Assembly: GCF_000284295.1 (NCBI RefSeq)
Contig: NC_017093.1
Location: 2,108,001-2,172,000, forward strand
Length of the DNA: 64,000 nucleotides
Direction: 5' to 3'
Source: Actinoplanes missouriensis 431
GTDB taxonomy: Bacteria; Actinomycetota; Actinomycetes; Mycobacteriales; Micromonosporaceae
Shown piece after piece: positions 1 through 10,656 of this stretch. A program made the translations under genes and the position numbers. Positions within the stretch are counted from its first letter, which is position 1. Each line of letters begins with the position of its first letter. The notes under the pieces are model-generated. The model was not told the origin of the DNA. It made no database searches and saw nothing but the letters and a program-made list of their open reading frames with translations.

Positions 1-1386
1 AGTGATCACGTCGGCCGGATGCAGATCAAACCCCGGCCGGGGTACGACGTAGGCCCGCCCCACCTCACCGAGCCGCTCGTCCGGCACCCCCACGACGGCC
101 GTCTCGGCGACCGCGGGCATCCCGGCGAGGACCCGTTCCACCTCGGCCGGGTACACGTTGAAGCCGCCACTGATGTACATGTCCTTGAGCCGATCGGTGA
201 TGGTCAGGTAGCCCCGGTCGTCGAGCCGCCCGACGTCCCCGGTGTGCAGCCACCCGCCGGCGTCGATCGCCTCGGCCGTGGCCGCCGGGTCGTCGAGGTA
301 ACCGAGCATCACGTTCGGCCCGCGCAGCAGGATCTCGCCGTCCTCGTCGCCGATCCGCACCTCCATCCCGGCCGCGGCCCGCCCCGACGTGGTCGCCACG
401 GTCCGGTCGTCGTCACCCGGCCGGCACATCGTCGCCACCACCGCCTCGGTCAGCCCGTACGCCGTGAGCACCGTCCCGGCGCCCAGCTCGGTGCGGATCC
501 GCGTGATGAGCGCGGGCGGCACCGTGGCGGCGCCGGTGACGACCAGCCGCAGGCTCGACAGGTCGTGGCCGGCGCGCGACGGGTGGTCGAGCAGGCCGAT
601 GTAGAGGGTGGGCGCGCCGGGCAGCACGGTGATCCGCTCCCGGGCGATCAGCTCGCAGGCGCGGGGCACGTCGAAGACCGCCTGCGGCACGATCGTCGCG
701 CCGGTGACCAGGCAGGCGAGGATCCCCGCCTTCCAGCCGAAACTGTGGAAGAACGGGTTGATCACCAGATAGTTGTCGTCGCTGGTGAGACCCGCGATGC
801 CGGCCCACGCGGATGCCACCCCGAGGGCCTGGCGGTGTGCGCTCATGGCGCCCTTGCTGCGGCCGGTCGTGCCGGAGGTGAAGAGGATGTCACTGAGGTC
901 GTCCGGCCGTACCCCCGCTGCTCTTGTCTCGGCGGCCGCGAGCGGGACGCCCGGCGCGCGCCGCAGGAAGCTCGCCCAATCCGGCAGGGTGACCACCAGT
1001 GGCGGCAGCGCGACGCCCGTCGCCCGCAGGTCGGCGAGCCGGTCGGCGCCCAGGAACGGGCCGGAGACGATCAGCGCCCGGGCATCGCTGCGGTGCAGCA
1101 CGTCCGCGGCCTCGACCGCCGTGTACCGCGTGTTGACCGGCACCAGCGTCGCGCCCGCGCAGCTCGCGCCGAGGGCGGCGAGCACCCAGTGCGCGGTGTT
1201 CGGCGCCCAGATCGCCACCCGGTCGCCGGCCTCGATCCCGGAGGCGGCGAACGCGCGGGCCACGGTGAGCGCCTCGTCGCGCAGCTCCGCGAAGGTCCAC
1301 CGGCCGGCGTCCGCGTCGGCGAGCGCCGGAGCCGTCCGGAAATCGCGCGCCGCCCGGTCCAACGCCGCCGGGATGGTGTCGTCCAT
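1..1386 (-). CDS. fadD3: Acyl-CoA synthetase FadD3 (HIP-CoA ligase), C-terminus off the window
   Basis: Adenylate-forming enzyme that in mycobacteria and rhodococci loads CoA onto HIP, the bicyclic steroid C/D-ring remnant, in the cytosol. From ATG at 1386, 462 residues are visible and the last ~40 of the usual ~500 run off the left edge. Seen: P-loop FTSGTTGRSKG near residues 168-178, a YGLTEA motif, and the LHTGD and NVYPAEVE hinge motifs near the visible end. From memory, several stretches (for example INPFFHSFGWKAGIL and the CRPGDDDRTVATT region) are nearly the M. tuberculosis FadD3 sequence rather than a generic FadD. It is divergent from fadE30 across a KstR2-type operator, as expected for the HIP regulon. 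The main alternative is another steroid-acid CoA ligase. Confidence 0.88.
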   Translation of the reverse strand, partial: MDDTIPAALDRAARDFRTAPALADADAGRWTFAELRDEALTVARAFAASGIEAGDRVAIWAPNTAHWVLAALGASCAGATLVPVNTRYTAVEAADVLHRSDARALIVSGPFLGADRLADLRATGVALPPLVVTLPDWASFLRRAPGVPLAAAETRAAGVRPDDLSDILFTSGTTGRSKGAMSAHRQALGVASAWAGIAGLTSDDNYLVINPFFHSFGWKAGILACLVTGATIVPQAVFDVPRACELIARERITVLPGAPTLYIGLLDHPSRAGHDLSSLRLVVTGAATVPPALITRIRTELGAGTVLTAYGLTEAVVATMCRPGDDDRTVATTSGRAAAGMEVRIGDEDGEILLRGPNVMLGYLDDPAATAEAIDAGGWLHTGDVGRLDDRGYLTITDRLKDMYISGGFNVYPAEVERVLAGMPAVAETAVVGVPDERLGEVGRAYVVPRPGFDLHPADVIT

Positions 1387-1398
1387 CCGGCCTCCCTT

Positions 1399-1416
1399 AC
1401 CAAGCAAGTGCTTGGT
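1399..1416. promoter_or_regulatory. KstR2-type operator between fadD3 and fadE30
   Basis: An 18-bp inverted repeat, ACCAAGCA-AG-TGCTTGGT. Positions 1403-1416 match the published KstR2 consensus AnCAAGnnCTTGnT exactly. It lies 13 bp upstream of fadD3 and 45 bp upstream of fadE30, so one TetR-family dimer could repress both divergent units. No kstR2 gene is in the window. Confidence 0.85.
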
Positions 1417-1460
1417 CGCCTAGGGTGTGAAGACTACGCGCGCTCCGGGAGGTGACGCCA

Positions 1461-2606
1461 GTGGCCGGCGACGAGGCGTTCCGTCGTGAGATCAGGGAGT
1501 GGCTCGCCGACAACCTCACCGACGAGGTGCGCGGCGTGGGCGGACCCGGCCGGGAGAACGAGGCGTTCCCGCAGCGCCTCGCGTTCGCCCGGCGGCTCGC
1601 CGCGGCCGGCTGGACCACGTTGGCCTGGCCGGTGGGGCACGGCGGGCGCGGCGCGTCGCTCGCCCAACAGGTGATCTTCCATGAGGAGTACGCGCGGAGC
1701 GGCGCGCCGAGCCGGGTCGACCACATCGGCACCACCATGGTCGGGCCGACCCTGATGGAGCTGGGCTCGCCGGAGCAGCAGCGCCGGTTCCTGCCCGCGC
1801 TGGCATCGGTCGACGAGCTCTGGTGCCAGGGTTACTCCGAGCCCGGCGCCGGTTCCGACCTGGCCGGTGTCACCACGCGGGCCCGGCTCGACGGCGACAC
1901 GTGGGTGCTCACCGGGCAGAAGGTGTGGACGTCGCTGGCGCACGTGGCCGACTGGTGTTTCGTGCTGGCCCGGACGTCCCCGCCGGACCAGGGCGGTCCC
2001 CGGCATCGCGGTCTGTCCTACCTGCTCGTGCCGATGCGGCAGCCGGGCGTGACGGTCCGCCCGATCCGGCAGCTCACCGGCGACAGCGAGTTCAACGAGG
2101 TGTTCTTCGACGACGCCCGCACCTCCCGTGACCTGGTCGTGGGCCGGCCCGGCGAGGGGTGGAAGGTGGCGATGGCGACCCTGGCCTACGAGCGCGGGGC
2201 GGCCACCGTCGGCCAGCAGATCGGCTTCCAGCGTGACCTGGACGATCTGGTCGCGCTCGCCCGCGGCAACGGCGCGGCGGCCGATCCGCACCTGCGCTCC
2301 CGGCTCGCGCGGGCGTCCGTCGACCTCACCGTGCTGCGGTCGCACACGCTGCGCACGCTGTCGCTGGACACGCCGCCGCAGGCGAATCCGTCGGTGGTGA
2401 AACTGCTCTGGACCCGGTGGCGGCAGGGCCTCGGCGAGCTGGCGATGGAGGTGCTGGCGTGCGGGGCGCCGGTCGCCGACACCGAGCGCTGGCAGCGGTT
2501 GTTCCTGTTCAGCCGGGCCGACACCATCTACGGCGGATCCAACGAGATCCAGCGCGGGATCGTGGCCGAGCGGGTGCTCGGCCTGCCACGCGGAGACCGC
2601 CGGTGA
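1461..2606 (+). CDS. fadE30: Acyl-CoA dehydrogenase FadE30
   Basis: FAD-dependent acyl-CoA dehydrogenase of HIP-CoA catabolism (known role of the mycobacterial orthologue). 381 residues, close to the family's ~385. Seen: N-terminal helical domain, the central LWCQGYSEPGAGSDLA segment and KVWTSLAH, the EFNEVFFDDAR segment, and the C-terminal DTIYGGSNEIQR(G)I motif before AERVLGLPR. Long stretches recall M. tuberculosis Rv3560c. The GTG at 1461 is chosen because GGGAGGTG sits 6-7 nt before it; a GTG at 1452 falls inside that ribosome site. The stop overlaps the ipdF start, so the two are translationally coupled. The gene is driven from the KstR2 operator region. Confidence 0.9.
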   Translation: MAGDEAFRREIREWLADNLTDEVRGVGGPGRENEAFPQRLAFARRLAAAGWTTLAWPVGHGGRGASLAQQVIFHEEYARSGAPSRVDHIGTTMVGPTLMELGSPEQQRRFLPALASVDELWCQGYSEPGAGSDLAGVTTRARLDGDTWVLTGQKVWTSLAHVADWCFVLARTSPPDQGGPRHRGLSYLLVPMRQPGVTVRPIRQLTGDSEFNEVFFDDARTSRDLVVGRPGEGWKVAMATLAYERGAATVGQQIGFQRDLDDLVALARGNGAAADPHLRSRLARASVDLTVLRSHTLRTLSLDTPPQANPSVVKLLWTRWRQGLGELAMEVLACGAPVADTERWQRLFLFSRADTIYGGSNEIQRGIVAERVLGLPRGDRR

Positions 2607-3430
2607 CACGGGCCGCCGCCGGGCGCGGCGGCCTGGAGCCTCCGGCCGGGCGCGGGCACCCGGAGCGTCCGGCCGGGCGCGGTCTTCTGGAGGGCAAGGT
2701 CGTGGTCGTCACGGCGGCCGCCGGCGCCGGAATCGGGTCGGCCGTCGCCGAGCGTTGCCTCGACGAGGGCGCCCGCGTGGTGCTGAGCGACAGTCACGAG
2801 CGCCGCCTCGGCGAGGCCTTCGAGCGGTACGACCGGAGCCGTCCGGGGCGGGTGTGGCAGGTGCCCTGCGACGTCACCGACGAGGCCGCGGTGCGCGAGC
2901 TGATCGACGCGGCGGCCGGGCGGTTCGGGCGGATCGACGTGCTGGTCAACAACGCCGGGCTGGGCGGCAACCGGCCGGTCGCCGAGATGGCCGACGAGGA
3001 GTGGGCGCGGGTCCTCGACGTGACGCTCACCGGCACGTTCCGCTGCACCCGGGCCGCGCTGCGCCGGATGATCGAGCAGGGGACCGGTGGCGCGATCGTC
3101 AACAACGCGTCGGTGCTCGGCTGGCGGGCGCAGGCCGGGCAGGCGCACTACGCGGCGGCCAAGGCCGGGGTGATGGCGTTCACCAGGTGCGCGGCGCTGG
3201 AGGCGGCGGCGCACGGGATCCGGGTCAACGCGGTGGCGCCGAGCCTGGCCGAGCATCCGTTCCTGGAGCGCGTGATGAGCCGCCCCGAGCTGGACGAGCT
3301 GGCCGGGCGGGAGGCGTTCGGGCGGGCCGCGCTGCCTTGGGAGGTGGCGACCGTGGTGGCCTTTCTGGCCAGTGACTACGCGTCGTACCTCACCGGCGAG
3401 GTCATCTCGGTGAGCAGCCAGCATCCGTAG
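2603..3430 (+). CDS. ipdF: Short-chain dehydrogenase IpdF (HIP-CoA pathway)
   Basis: NAD(P)-dependent Rossmann-fold oxidoreductase, implicated in mycobacteria in redox chemistry at the C-5 oxygen of the HIP-CoA skeleton. 275 residues from a GTG overlapping the fadE30 stop (GTGA). Seen: cofactor loop TAAAGAGIGSA near residues 36-46 (an Ala-Ala variant of the usual GxxxGIG, as recalled in Rv3559c), the DVT motif, NNAG, catalytic NNAS...Y(A)AAK, and the C-terminal DYASYLTGEVISVSSQHP. The first ~28 residues are a Gly/Arg/Pro-rich extension of no recognisable function. Operon with fadE30. Confidence 0.88.
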   Translation: MTRAAAGRGGLEPPAGRGHPERPAGRGLLEGKVVVVTAAAGAGIGSAVAERCLDEGARVVLSDSHERRLGEAFERYDRSRPGRVWQVPCDVTDEAAVRELIDAAAGRFGRIDVLVNNAGLGGNRPVAEMADEEWARVLDVTLTGTFRCTRAALRRMIEQGTGGAIVNNASVLGWRAQAGQAHYAAAKAGVMAFTRCAALEAAAHGIRVNAVAPSLAEHPFLERVMSRPELDELAGREAFGRAALPWEVATVVAFLASDYASYLTGEVISVSSQHP

Positions 3431-3460
3431 GGTTCCGCTTTAAGTTACGGAGCAGTAGAT

Positions 3461-3474
3461 TGTAACGCGTTCTA
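3461..3474. promoter_or_regulatory. KstR-type operator upstream of the DUF3068 gene
   Basis: The sequence TGTAACGCGTTCTA matches the KstR consensus TnnAACnnGTTnnA at every fixed position and contains the palindrome AACGCGTT. It ends 17 bp before the ATG at 3492 and just upstream of its ribosome site, so it would place the DUF3068 gene under steroid control. Confidence 0.75.
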
Positions 3475-3491
3475 CTTCCAGGGAGGACGCG

Positions 3492-4520
3492 ATGACGCGG
3501 CGACTCACCGGTGTGACACTCTTCGGACTCGGGGTTCTCTGCCTGCTCCTGGCCGGCGGCCTCGCCTGGATCATCGTCCCCTCGCAGAAGAAGGTTCCCC
3601 TCGACCTGATCCCACCGGACGTGGTGGTGGCCGATGACAGCGCCACCTTCGCTCAGGCGAAGGACGGTCAGGTCACCGTGGAGCAGGCCGGCCTGCGGTC
3701 ACGGACCGGGATCACGCCGGACTTCCGGGCGGCCGCCGATCTCACCGGCGACCTCGCCGACGAGACCCTGATCTGGAATGTGTTCCACGCGACCGACCGG
3801 GCCGACACGGGCGAGGCGATCAACCGCGCGGAGAGCCGGGTCGCGCTCGACCGGAGGTCCGGGGCGGCGGTCGACTGGGAGGGCCAGTGCCACAGTGAGA
3901 ACCCGGGCGTCGCCTGCCTGGCCGGCAACGTCGACTTCGAGGGCCAGCTCTACCTCTTCCCGTTCGGGACGGAGAAGAAGACGTACCAGTACTGGGACTC
4001 GGCGCTGCACCGGGCGCTGCCGATGGAGTACACGGCGGAGGAGAACTTCAACGGCCTGCCGACGTACCGGTTCGAGCAGCAGATCCCGCAGCAGGCGGTG
4101 GACATGGACCCGACGTCGCTGGCCGGGTTGATGGCGTTCCTCGCGCCGGGGGCCACCACCGGGACCGTCAACTACCGGGCGGCCCGCACGCTCTGGGTGG
4201 AGCCGAAGACCGGCGCGATCGTCGGGTACCGCGAGCAGCAGCACCGGGAGCTCGTGCCGGACAGCGGCGCGCCGATCGTCATCTTCGACGCGGACCTGCA
4301 GTACGACCAGGACACGCTCGCCGCCCTGCACGATCAGGCGGCCGGTGGCCGTACCCAATTGATGCTCCTGGGTTTCTGGGTTCCGATCATCCTGGTGCTG
4401 ATCGGGCTGGCACTGATGATCGGCGGCTTCCTGCTGACACGCGGCGCGCCGGGGACCGGCAGGCGGACCCCGGCGCACGCGGCGGAACCGGAACCGGCCC
4501 CGGCTCAGCGGACCCCGTAG
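3492..4520 (+). CDS. DUF3068 (PorA-family) membrane-anchored protein
   Basis: 342 residues of unknown biochemical function. Seen: an N-terminal hydrophobic segment (about residues 5-27), a long extracytoplasmic region with many aromatic and acidic residues, a second membrane segment (about 287-312) and a short Pro/Ala-rich cytoplasmic tail, so both ends are anchored. The pattern fits the actinobacterial DUF3068 or porin-PorA-like family. The start follows a GGAGG at 3481-3485. It lies in the middle of steroid genes with a KstR operator directly upstream; a cell-envelope role in sterol handling is inference. Its last 16 bp overlap the convergent DUF2613 gene. Confidence 0.75.
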   Translation: MTRRLTGVTLFGLGVLCLLLAGGLAWIIVPSQKKVPLDLIPPDVVVADDSATFAQAKDGQVTVEQAGLRSRTGITPDFRAAADLTGDLADETLIWNVFHATDRADTGEAINRAESRVALDRRSGAAVDWEGQCHSENPGVACLAGNVDFEGQLYLFPFGTEKKTYQYWDSALHRALPMEYTAEENFNGLPTYRFEQQIPQQAVDMDPTSLAGLMAFLAPGATTGTVNYRAARTLWVEPKTGAIVGYREQQHRELVPDSGAPIVIFDADLQYDQDTLAALHDQAAGGRTQLMLLGFWVPIILVLIGLALMIGGFLLTRGAPGTGRRTPAHAAEPEPAPAQRTP

Positions 4521-4657
4521 AAGTCCGGCGGCGCCAGCGGGTCGATCCGGGACGCGACCTCGCCGGCACTCGGGTTGACCGCGGCGACGACCGCGGTCAC
4601 CCCGACCACCGCGAGAATGACGGCGGCCGCCGTGGCCACCAGCAGATTCACCAACAT
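4505..4657 (-). CDS. DUF2613-like small membrane protein
   Basis: 50-residue protein: one hydrophobic helix (about residues 3-28) followed by a short tail ending PPDFYGVR. The size and layout fit the DUF2613 family of actinobacterial one-pass membrane peptides; function unknown. The ATG at 4657 is preceded by GAGGAG. It overlaps the end of the convergent DUF3068 gene and lies directly downstream of fadA5 on the same strand (26-bp gap). Confidence 0.6.
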   Translation of the reverse strand: MLVNLLVATAAAVILAVVGVTAVVAAVNPSAGEVASRIDPLAPPDFYGVR

Positions 4658-4682
4658 TCGACTCTCCTCATCCTGCTCTGCG

Positions 4683-7090
<2,408 letters not shown>

Positions 7091-7104
<14 letters not shown>

Positions 7105-7135
7105 GTCCGGCACCGTTGAGTCCGGTACCGCTGAG
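7091..7135. repeat. Three tandem 15-bp units at the cyp125/WYL convergent end
   Basis: Units at 7091, 7106 and 7121 read TCCGGTACCGCTGAG with two base changes in the middle copy. The cyp125 stop codon lies in the first unit; on the other strand the units encode a repeated VPDSA-type pentapeptide at the WYL tail. Confidence 0.85.
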
Positions 7136-8140
7136 TAGAGCCTTGCCATCGCTGCGGCACGGTCGTGCAGGGCCGCGCGCAGCGACGGGGGATCCAGGAC
7201 CTCCGCGTCCGTGCCGAGCTGCCACAGCGCCCACACGGCATGCCGGATGTCCTGATAGGTCACCTCCAGCCGCAGCCGGCCGCCAGCGCCGGGCTCCTCG
7301 GCGCGGACCGCCACCGCCGTGGTCAGCAACTCCTCCCGGCGCGCCTGCCGCACCCGGACCAGCACCGCGATGTGGTCGCCGGACAGGAACGCGGCGCAGC
7401 GATCCCGCCACATCCGATCCAGGTCGACCCGGTCCGGCCGCTGTGCCGGCTCGCCCAGAGCCTCGGCGGCCAGCACCCGGGACAGCCGGTAGGTGCGGTC
7501 CTCGCCCGCCCGGGTGGCCAGCAGATATCCGCGGTCCCGGACGGTGACCAGCCCGATCGGATCGACCGTCCGCCACCGTGCGGGCCGCCCGGCGGCCGCG
7601 TAGTGGAGGCGCAGCCGGTTGCCGGCCAGCACCGCGCGCCGCACCTCGGCCATGGCGGCGCCCGGCACCTCCTCGACGACCCGGCGGCGGGAGAGCAGGT
7701 CGGTCTCCGGTTCGACGAGGAAGCGCTGTGCGGCGTCCCGCTGACTGTCCGGCAGCGCGTCGATCACCTTGCGCATCGCCGAGGCGTGCGCCGATCCGAG
7801 GCCGAACACCCGTTCGCCGCCCGCCGAACCACTGGCCAGCAGGGCGAGCGCCTCGTCGTGGCTGAGCCCGGTGAGCTCGGTCCGGAAGCCGGGCAGCAGC
7901 CCGAACCCGCCGTGCCGCCCGCGCTCGGCGTAGACCGGGACGCCGGCGGCCGAGAGCGCCTCGATGTCGCGCAGCACGGTACGGGCCGACACCTCCAGCT
8001 CGCGGGCCAGCGCGTCAGCGGTCATCCGGCCACGGCGGCGCAACAGCAGAACCAGCGAGACCAGTCGATCGGCGCGCATCGGCGAACTCTATCGGGATAC
8101 CTGACAGAGGATGTCGTGTTTTCCCGGCAGCCTGAACGGC

Positions 8141-8542
8141 ATGACAGTGAAACGTACGGCGATCAACCCGTGGCCCTGGTCGATCGAGCTGGGCTTCCAC
8201 CAGGGCGAGCTGGTCTCCGGGCAGACCCGCACCCTCTACTGCTCGGGGCAGACCGCGATGAGCGACGACGGCAAGCCCCAGCACGACGGCGACATGGCAG
8301 CGCAGCTGGCGCTGAGCCTCGGCAACCTGGAGGCCGTGCTCGGCGAGGCCGGGATGTCCCTGGCCAACCTGGTCCGGCTCACCGTCTACACCACCGACGT
8401 CGACGGGTTGTTCCCGCACTACGGGGTCCTCGCCGGGCGGCTGGCCGCGGCCGGGGTCGCGCCGGCCACCACGATGCTCGGGGTGACCCGGCTGGCGATC
8501 CCCGGCCAGCTGGTCGAGCTGGAGGCCACCGCCGTCGACTGA
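8141..8542 (+). CDS. RidA-family protein
   Basis: 133-residue RidA/YjgF-type chorismate-mutase-like fold, whose best-known members hydrolyse reactive enamines or imines. Seen: GQTRTLYCSGQTAMSDDG near residues 28-45, a helix NLEAVLGEAGMSLANLVRLTVYTTD, and C-terminal ELEATAVD. The catalytic Arg of true RidA (usually in a xxRxxxxV context near residue 105) is not obvious, so it may belong to a Rid subfamily without deaminase activity. Likely controlled by the divergent WYL regulator. Confidence 0.85.
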   Translation: MTVKRTAINPWPWSIELGFHQGELVSGQTRTLYCSGQTAMSDDGKPQHDGDMAAQLALSLGNLEAVLGEAGMSLANLVRLTVYTTDVDGLFPHYGVLAGRLAAAGVAPATTMLGVTRLAIPGQLVELEATAVD

Positions 8543-8703
8543 CAGCGGCCCCGGCCGGGCGGCTCCGGCGTGAGCGGCCCCGCGTCAGCGGGTCAGCAGG
8601 GCGCGGATCTCCCCGGCCAGGCCGGCGGCGACGTGACGCCACCTCAGCTCGGGAAGCCGTGCAGCAGCACGACACGGCATCCCGAGCCGAGCGGCGCGGT
8701 AGC

Positions 8704-10572
8704 GTGATCGTGGTGGGGCGGATCCGATTCGGTGTGCTGGGCCCGGTGACCGCCGAGGACGCGCGGGGCGAGCCGATCGCCCTGAAAGGCCCGATGCACC
8801 GCGCCGTGCTGGGCCGGCTGCTGGTGGCGCGACGCCGGGTGGTCCCGGTCAGCTCCCTCGTCGACGATCTCTGGGTGGTGCCTCCGGACGGTCCGGTGGC
8901 CGCGGTGCGCACCTTCGTCGCCGCCCTGCGCCGGGCCGTCGAGCCCGGCCGATTGCCGCGCACCCCGCCGGTTCTTCTGGTCACCCGGGGCCAGGGGTAC
9001 GCGTTGCTCGCCGACCCCGGCGACGTGGACGCCTGGCGGTTCGAGCAGGTGGTGACCGCGGCTGCGACGATGGCGCCCGGCGTCGCCCTCGGTGCTCTCG
9101 ACGAGGCGCTGTCGTGGTGGCGGGGTCCGGCGTACGCCGACTTCCCGGACGCCGCGTGGCCCCGCGCCGACCGTTCCCGGCTGACCGAGCTCCGTCTGCA
9201 GGCGGTCGAACGCCGCGCCCAGGCCCGGCTCGATCTGGGCCGCGCCGCCGAGGCCGTGCCGGACCTGGACGAGCACGTCACCGCACATCCGTGGCGGGAG
9301 AACGGGTGGCGGCTGCTGGCCCTGGCGCTGTACCGGGCGGGCCGGCAGGGCGACGCGCTCGCGGTGCTGCGGCGGGCCCGTGAGCTGCTGGCCGGCCAGC
9401 TCGGGGTGGATCCGGGCGCGGCGCTGCGAACCTTGGAGACCGCGATCCTCCAGCAGGATCCGGCCCTCGACCCGCCGTCCTCGCCGACGGGCGGCGGGGA
9501 GGGGACGGCGGAGGCCGTCTGGGCGCGGGCCGCCTCGGCCTACGACCGGGTGCTGTCCGGCGGATCGCGGGTGCGGCTCGAATCCGCGGTGGGGTTGCTG
9601 CGCAATCTCGCGGTCACCGGCCCCGGCGGCCTGGAGATCGCCCGTGAGCAGCGCGCAGCGGCGGTCGCGGCGGCGGAGCGGGCCCTGGCCGTCCTGCCGC
9701 GGGCCGGGCACGAGCCGGCCCGGACCCGGCTGCTCGCGACGATCGCGGTGGAGTCGCGGGGCACGCACGATCCGCGTCCGCTTGACTGTGCCCGGCAGGC
9801 CGAGCGGATGGCCCGGGGACTCGACGATCCCGCGTTGCTGGCGTTCGCGCTGAACGGGGTGTTCATGCAGAGCTTCCGGCGGACCGGGGGAGCGGCCCGC
9901 CGGGACGCCGTCGGCGCCGAACTCGTCGCGCTGGCGAGCAGGCACGGGCTGGTCACCGCGGAGGTGCTCGGTCACCTGATCCGGATGCAGGCGGGCTGCG
10001 CGGTGGTGGCGTTCGACGCCGCGGACCGGCACGCGGACGCCGCGGACCGGTTGGCGCAGCGTCACGAGTTGCCGCTGGCCGGGGTCTTCACCGAGTGGTA
10101 CCGGGCACTGCGCGCGGACGTGGCGGAGGAGACCCCGGACCCGGAGCCGGCCTACCGGGCTGCGGCGGCCCGGCTGGATCGGGCCGGGATGCCGGGAATG
10201 CGGGACGGGCTGCTCCCGCTGGTGTTGCTCGGCACGCGACTGCGGCGCGGACTGCCCCTGACGTCACCGCACGACCCGGCCGGCGACGCACGCCGGGGGC
10301 CGTACGAGCCGTGGGCGCGGCTCGTCCTCGACCCCCGCAGCACCGGGCCGGCCGGCATTCCGGACCCGCCGGCCGACCTGCTCGCCGAAGCGCTGTGGTG
10401 CCTGTACGCCCGGGCCGCGATCGCCGCCGCCGACGTGCCGGCGATGGCGCGAGCCCGGGAGGCCCTGCTCCCGGCATCCGCCGAATGGGCCGGCGCGGCG
10501 AGCGGCGTCCTCACGCTCGGCCCGGTGTCGGATCAGATCGCTGCGCTGGACGACGCCCTCCGGAGAGACTGA
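8704..10572 (+). CDS. BTAD/SARP-type transcriptional regulator
   Basis: 622 residues. The N-terminal OmpR-like winged helix (about 1-95, with FGVLGPVTAEDARG and RRVVPVSSLVDDLW) is followed by a bacterial transcriptional activator domain (about 100-245, ending LGVDPGAALRTLETAILQQDP), then a ~350-residue Ala/Arg-rich helical region probably made of TPR-like units. There is no Walker A, so it lacks the NB-ARC ATPase of AfsR-type regulators. GTG 8704 is the first start preceding the conserved domain; the ribosome site is weak and GTG 8710 or 8713 are alternatives. Target unknown. Confidence 0.8.
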   Translation: MIVVGRIRFGVLGPVTAEDARGEPIALKGPMHRAVLGRLLVARRRVVPVSSLVDDLWVVPPDGPVAAVRTFVAALRRAVEPGRLPRTPPVLLVTRGQGYALLADPGDVDAWRFEQVVTAAATMAPGVALGALDEALSWWRGPAYADFPDAAWPRADRSRLTELRLQAVERRAQARLDLGRAAEAVPDLDEHVTAHPWRENGWRLLALALYRAGRQGDALAVLRRARELLAGQLGVDPGAALRTLETAILQQDPALDPPSSPTGGGEGTAEAVWARAASAYDRVLSGGSRVRLESAVGLLRNLAVTGPGGLEIAREQRAAAVAAAERALAVLPRAGHEPARTRLLATIAVESRGTHDPRPLDCARQAERMARGLDDPALLAFALNGVFMQSFRRTGGAARRDAVGAELVALASRHGLVTAEVLGHLIRMQAGCAVVAFDAADRHADAADRLAQRHELPLAGVFTEWYRALRADVAEETPDPEPAYRAAAARLDRAGMPGMRDGLLPLVLLGTRLRRGLPLTSPHDPAGDARRGPYEPWARLVLDPRSTGPAGIPDPPADLLAEALWCLYARAAIAAADVPAMARAREALLPASAEWAGAASGVLTLGPVSDQIAALDDALRRD

Positions 10573-10609
10573 CGGCGCGGTGCCGGTCGTCGCGCGAAGA
10601 GAGGGGCAT

Positions 10610-10647
10610 GAGAAAGGCCCGCCCCGGTCACGGAGCGGGCCTTTCTC
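10610..10647. terminator. Bidirectional hairpin terminator
   Basis: Arms GAGAAAGGCCCGC and GCGGGCCTTTCTC pair perfectly over 13 bp with a 12-nt loop, between the converging regulator and protease genes. Confidence 0.88.
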
Positions 10648-10656
10648 AGTGCTGAC

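Noticed and set aside
8587..8703. Possible remnant of an alpha/beta hydrolase on the minus strand (RVVLLHGFPE-like start next to an HVAAGLAGEIRALL-like end)
   Set aside because: The two pieces are in different frames within ~110 bp and could be chance in GC-rich sequence; no catalytic motif is present.
8644..10065. Long open frame opposite the SARP-type regulator
   Set aside because: A shadow frame created by the G/C bias of the real gene; no ribosome site and a low-complexity Arg/Pro/Gly composition.
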